DNA of 64,000 bases from Holdemania massiliensis AP2 (GTDB taxonomy: Bacteria; Bacillota_I; Bacilli_A; Erysipelotrichales; Erysipelotrichaceae). The stretch is from positions 748,323-812,322 of the forward strand of contig NZ_HE998568.1 of assembly GCF_000327285.1 (NCBI RefSeq), written 5' to 3'. Positions within the stretch are counted from its first letter, which is position 1. Every line of letters begins with the position of its first letter. The position numbers and the translations under genes are program-made. Shown here piece by piece: positions 61,683-64,000 of the stretch. The notes below the pieces were generated by a model that was not told where the DNA came from, did not search any database, and was given only the letters and a program-made list of their open reading frames with translations.

Positions 61683-63908
61683 ATGGAGAAAAAAGAAATT
61701 TCCCGCCGCGCTTTTTTGAAGGGTGCCGCGGTAACGGCCGTTTCCGCGGCTGTCGTTTCGGTTTTGCCTGGCTGCGGAACAAAAAATGAAGGTGCGGCTT
61801 CAACTGAATGTCCGCCCTGTCCAAGCTCGCCCTTAACCTCGGTTTATCCGCTGAATCCGCAGGATTATGATTACCGGGATACCAACACTGATTTTGCGAC
61901 GTTGTTTTCCGATTGGAAATTCGGCGGCTTGACTTTACATCACCGCATGGTGAAATCCGCAGCCGGTTCGGATACCGCCGGAAGTGAACAGGAGATCTGC
62001 GCCTATTACAGCAACTTTGCCAAGGGCGGCGTAGAAATGGTCTGGGTCGAAGACTTCGTCAATGTTTTTGATCATTATACCAGCGCCCGGAAAACACCGA
62101 AAGCCGAGGCGCCGTTAGCGGCATTGGCCAAGGCTGTGCATGATGCCGGCGGTTATATCGGCTATCAGCTTTCCTGCATGGGACAGAAATTTACCGGTTT
62201 TGATCCGGCCACCGCTGCACAGTATGAATCAGCCTATGCCGAGCATCTGTCGGATGAAGAAATCGCAAACTTGAAAAGCGATTTCATCAACGGCGCAAAA
62301 TATTTAAAGGAACAGGGTTTCGACGCGGTGGAAATCAATGCCGCGGGCAACAATATTGGTCAGGCTTTCTTCTCCCGCCAGCGCAATCATCGTGAGGATG
62401 AATATGGACCGCAGTCGTTTGAAAACCGGGCGCGGTTTGTCGGTGAGATCGTCGCCGGAATCAAGGAAGTCTGCGGCGCGGATTTCCCCGTTCAGATTCT
62501 GATCAACGGCATTGAAGAAAACGACATCGACATGGGCGAGGCTTCCTTGTCCACCACGGTGGAAGAAAACTGCGAGATCTGCAAGGTCTTGGAAGCCTAT
62601 GGCGCGGATTCCCTGCATGTTCGTCTGGGCGTCTTCCGGATGCACGTCAATCAGTTTGCGTCCGATCTGTACTTCACCGGTTACGGCATTGAAGGAACAG
62701 CGGCCAACGGCGCGCAGTTTGATTTCTCCCGGCATTTCCAGGGCAAGCTTTTGGCCAATCATTCCGGCTGCGGCATGATGCTGAATGTTGCAAAGCAGAT
62801 CAAGGATGCCGTATCAATTCCGGTTGGAACGGTAACTTATATGGATCCGGCTCATGCGCCGAAGATGTTTGAAGATGCTTTGAAGGACGGCCTGTGCGAC
62901 TTCCTGTTGATGACCCGTCCGCTGACTGTCGATCCGCAGTATGTCAACAAGCTGAAAGAAGGACGGATCGATGAAATCGCCCCTTGTACGCGCTGCCTGC
63001 ATTGCCACTTTGATTATGATGAAGAGGGTAAGATTTATGAACATTGCCGGGTTAACGCGACAACACAGCGCGCCTATCGGGAAGCGATGCCGGAGGGAGA
63101 GGTTCCGCTGCCGGCGGAAAAAGCCCGGAAGGTTATGGTGATCGGCGGCGGTCCGGCCGGCTTGGAAGCAGCACGAATTGCGGCAGAGCGCGGCCACAGC
63201 GTAACGCTTTACGAAAAGAGCGGTGTGCTGGGCGGTCTGTTATCCTTTGCCAACGCCATCAAAGGGCCGCATGAAAATCTGAATGATTTCCAGAAATATT
63301 TAGTCCGGCAGCAGGAACTGAAAAACGTTAATGTTGTTCTGGGAACCGAAGTGACCGCGGAACTGATCAAAAAGGAAGCGCCGGAGGTTGTCATTCTGGC
63401 AGTCGGCGGAGCTCGCTCCACACTGGGGCTGAATTCTACGGCGAAGACCCATGTCATCTCGATTGAGGACATCGCGTCCGCTTCCATCGGCAATGAAGTT
63501 ACCATTGTCGGCGGAAACTTACAGGCCGTGGACGCCGCGCAGTACCTGATTGCCCAGGGCAAGCATGTCACCCTCGTGTCCAGCGAAGGCAAAGACAAGC
63601 TGGATAAGGGACAGTCCGCCTGGGTCAAGACCTTTACGCTCCCGATGCTGTATGCCCGCGGGACACGCTTATGGCCGAATGCCCAGGTCGTCAGCATCAA
63701 TGAAGGCACGGTCACGATTCATGGGGAAACCGGCGTCGATATGGAAATCGCCTGCGACACTGTGATCGAAGCCATGGATATGCTGCCGAACACAGCGCTG
63801 ATTGAAGGCTTGGATGGAATTGAATGTTATGCTGTCGGTGACTGCGAAAGGCCTTGGAATATCGCCGAAGCGATTGCCAGTGGAAATCTGACTGCCCGTA
63901 AGATTTAA
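61683..63908 (+). CDS. Tat-exported old-yellow-enzyme-type oxidoreductase with 4Fe-4S and FAD domains
   Basis: 741 residues. The signal has a twin-arginine motif SRRAFLK (7-13), hydrophobic core and lipobox-like LPGC (Cys31). An FMN/OYE barrel follows (about 70-400), with HRMVKSAAGSD and the NHREDEYGPQSFENRARF segment (NR.DEYGxxxENRxRF). A cluster-type motif CTRCLHC (435-441) plus a later EHC fits the 4Fe-4S site of 2,4-dienoyl-CoA-reductase relatives. The C-terminal NAD(P)/FAD half starts at VMVIGGGPAGLEAAR (about 485). A Tat-exported, lipid-anchored version of this family is unusual. Start ATG 61683 has only a weak site; AGGAGG at 61648 is 29 bp away. Divergent from a LysR gene. Confidence 0.85.
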   Translation: MEKKEISRRAFLKGAAVTAVSAAVVSVLPGCGTKNEGAASTECPPCPSSPLTSVYPLNPQDYDYRDTNTDFATLFSDWKFGGLTLHHRMVKSAAGSDTAGSEQEICAYYSNFAKGGVEMVWVEDFVNVFDHYTSARKTPKAEAPLAALAKAVHDAGGYIGYQLSCMGQKFTGFDPATAAQYESAYAEHLSDEEIANLKSDFINGAKYLKEQGFDAVEINAAGNNIGQAFFSRQRNHREDEYGPQSFENRARFVGEIVAGIKEVCGADFPVQILINGIEENDIDMGEASLSTTVEENCEICKVLEAYGADSLHVRLGVFRMHVNQFASDLYFTGYGIEGTAANGAQFDFSRHFQGKLLANHSGCGMMLNVAKQIKDAVSIPVGTVTYMDPAHAPKMFEDALKDGLCDFLLMTRPLTVDPQYVNKLKEGRIDEIAPCTRCLHCHFDYDEEGKIYEHCRVNATTQRAYREAMPEGEVPLPAEKARKVMVIGGGPAGLEAARIAAERGHSVTLYEKSGVLGGLLSFANAIKGPHENLNDFQKYLVRQQELKNVNVVLGTEVTAELIKKEAPEVVILAVGGARSTLGLNSTAKTHVISIEDIASASIGNEVTIVGGNLQAVDAAQYLIAQGKHVTLVSSEGKDKLDKGQSAWVKTFTLPMLYARGTRLWPNAQVVSINEGTVTIHGETGVDMEIACDTVIEAMDMLPNTALIEGLDGIECYAVGDCERPWNIAEAIASGNLTARKI

Positions 63909-63927
63909 TTCATAGACAGATATTCTT

Positions 63928-64000
63928 AAAACGTGTGAATCTCCGGTTCTTCCTGTGGTTAATCTACTCAGGGGAGCCGGACTGTTCACACGTTTTTTTT
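63928..64000 (+). terminator. Terminator of the OYE-type gene
   Basis: AAACGTGTGAA...TTCACACGTTT outer stem with inner CTCCGG/CCGG pairing and a final T-run at the window edge. Confidence 0.8.

Noticed and set aside
1..64000. CRISPR arrays, tRNA and rRNA genes, prophage, complete insertion sequences
   Set aside because: No regularly spaced repeats, cloverleaf-like segments, rRNA-like stretches, integrase or phage structural genes were seen on reading both strands.

Overview
The window looks like a chromosomal stretch of a low-oxygen gut Firmicute, probably of the Erysipelotrichaceae (Holdemania-like). This is inference from the roughly 50% GC, Gram-positive style AGGAGG ribosome sites, intrinsic terminators, lipoprotein-type export signals, and several secreted flavin reductases of the kind abundant in that family. 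No rRNA, tRNA, CRISPR array, prophage or complete insertion sequence was recognised.

Layout. 1-9.9 kb: housekeeping genes (argS cut by the window edge, a DUF1934 partner, a class A penicillin-binding protein, an HD phosphohydrolase, proC), hypothetical proteins, a DUF4143 AAA ATPase with a striking 18-bp palindrome in its leader, and a YbaK-type deacylase. 10-14.1 kb: a two-component system divergent from a secreted FMN/FAD reductase. 14.2-18 kb: a lipoprotein gene broken by two compensating frameshifts, an MGMT-fold protein, an ABM monooxygenase, and two translationally coupled hypothetical exported proteins. 18.2-20.6 kb: feoAB. 20.9-27.4 kb: a seven-gene oligopeptide-type ABC operon ending in a metallo-beta-lactamase-fold hydrolase and a histidine phosphatase. 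27.4-38.5 kb: a membrane protein, an SDR, an Rpn-type nuclease gene interrupted by an amber codon, a TetR/DUF1266/662-aa cassette, pepF, and an AT-rich AlbA/Schlafen-type gene.

38.7-50.5 kb: flavoprotein-rich region. A reductase with two tandem FMN domains sits divergent from a LysR regulator; a second reductase has FMN at its C terminus; a PucR regulator is paired with DUF4438; a ZIP transporter follows; and a lipoprotein with a flavinylation-like motif is divergent from a TetR gene with a 23-bp operator. 50.6-59.4 kb: gluQ, a SigV/RsiV-like ECF pair, and a long minus-strand run of small enzymes (two isoprenylcysteine methyltransferase-like proteins, flavin-binding, DUF3795, CAT-like, PPase-like, GNAT, ispF). 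59.7-64 kb: an XRE/membrane-protein pair, and a LysR divergent from a Tat-signal old-yellow-enzyme-type lipoprotein reductase.

How the genes work together (inference): four or five exported flavoproteins, most next to their own regulator, suggest inducible anaerobic reduction of several extracellular organic acceptors. FeoAB, peptide uptake, PepF and ProC fit an amino-acid fermenter. SigV/RsiV and the PBP point to cell-wall stress defence.
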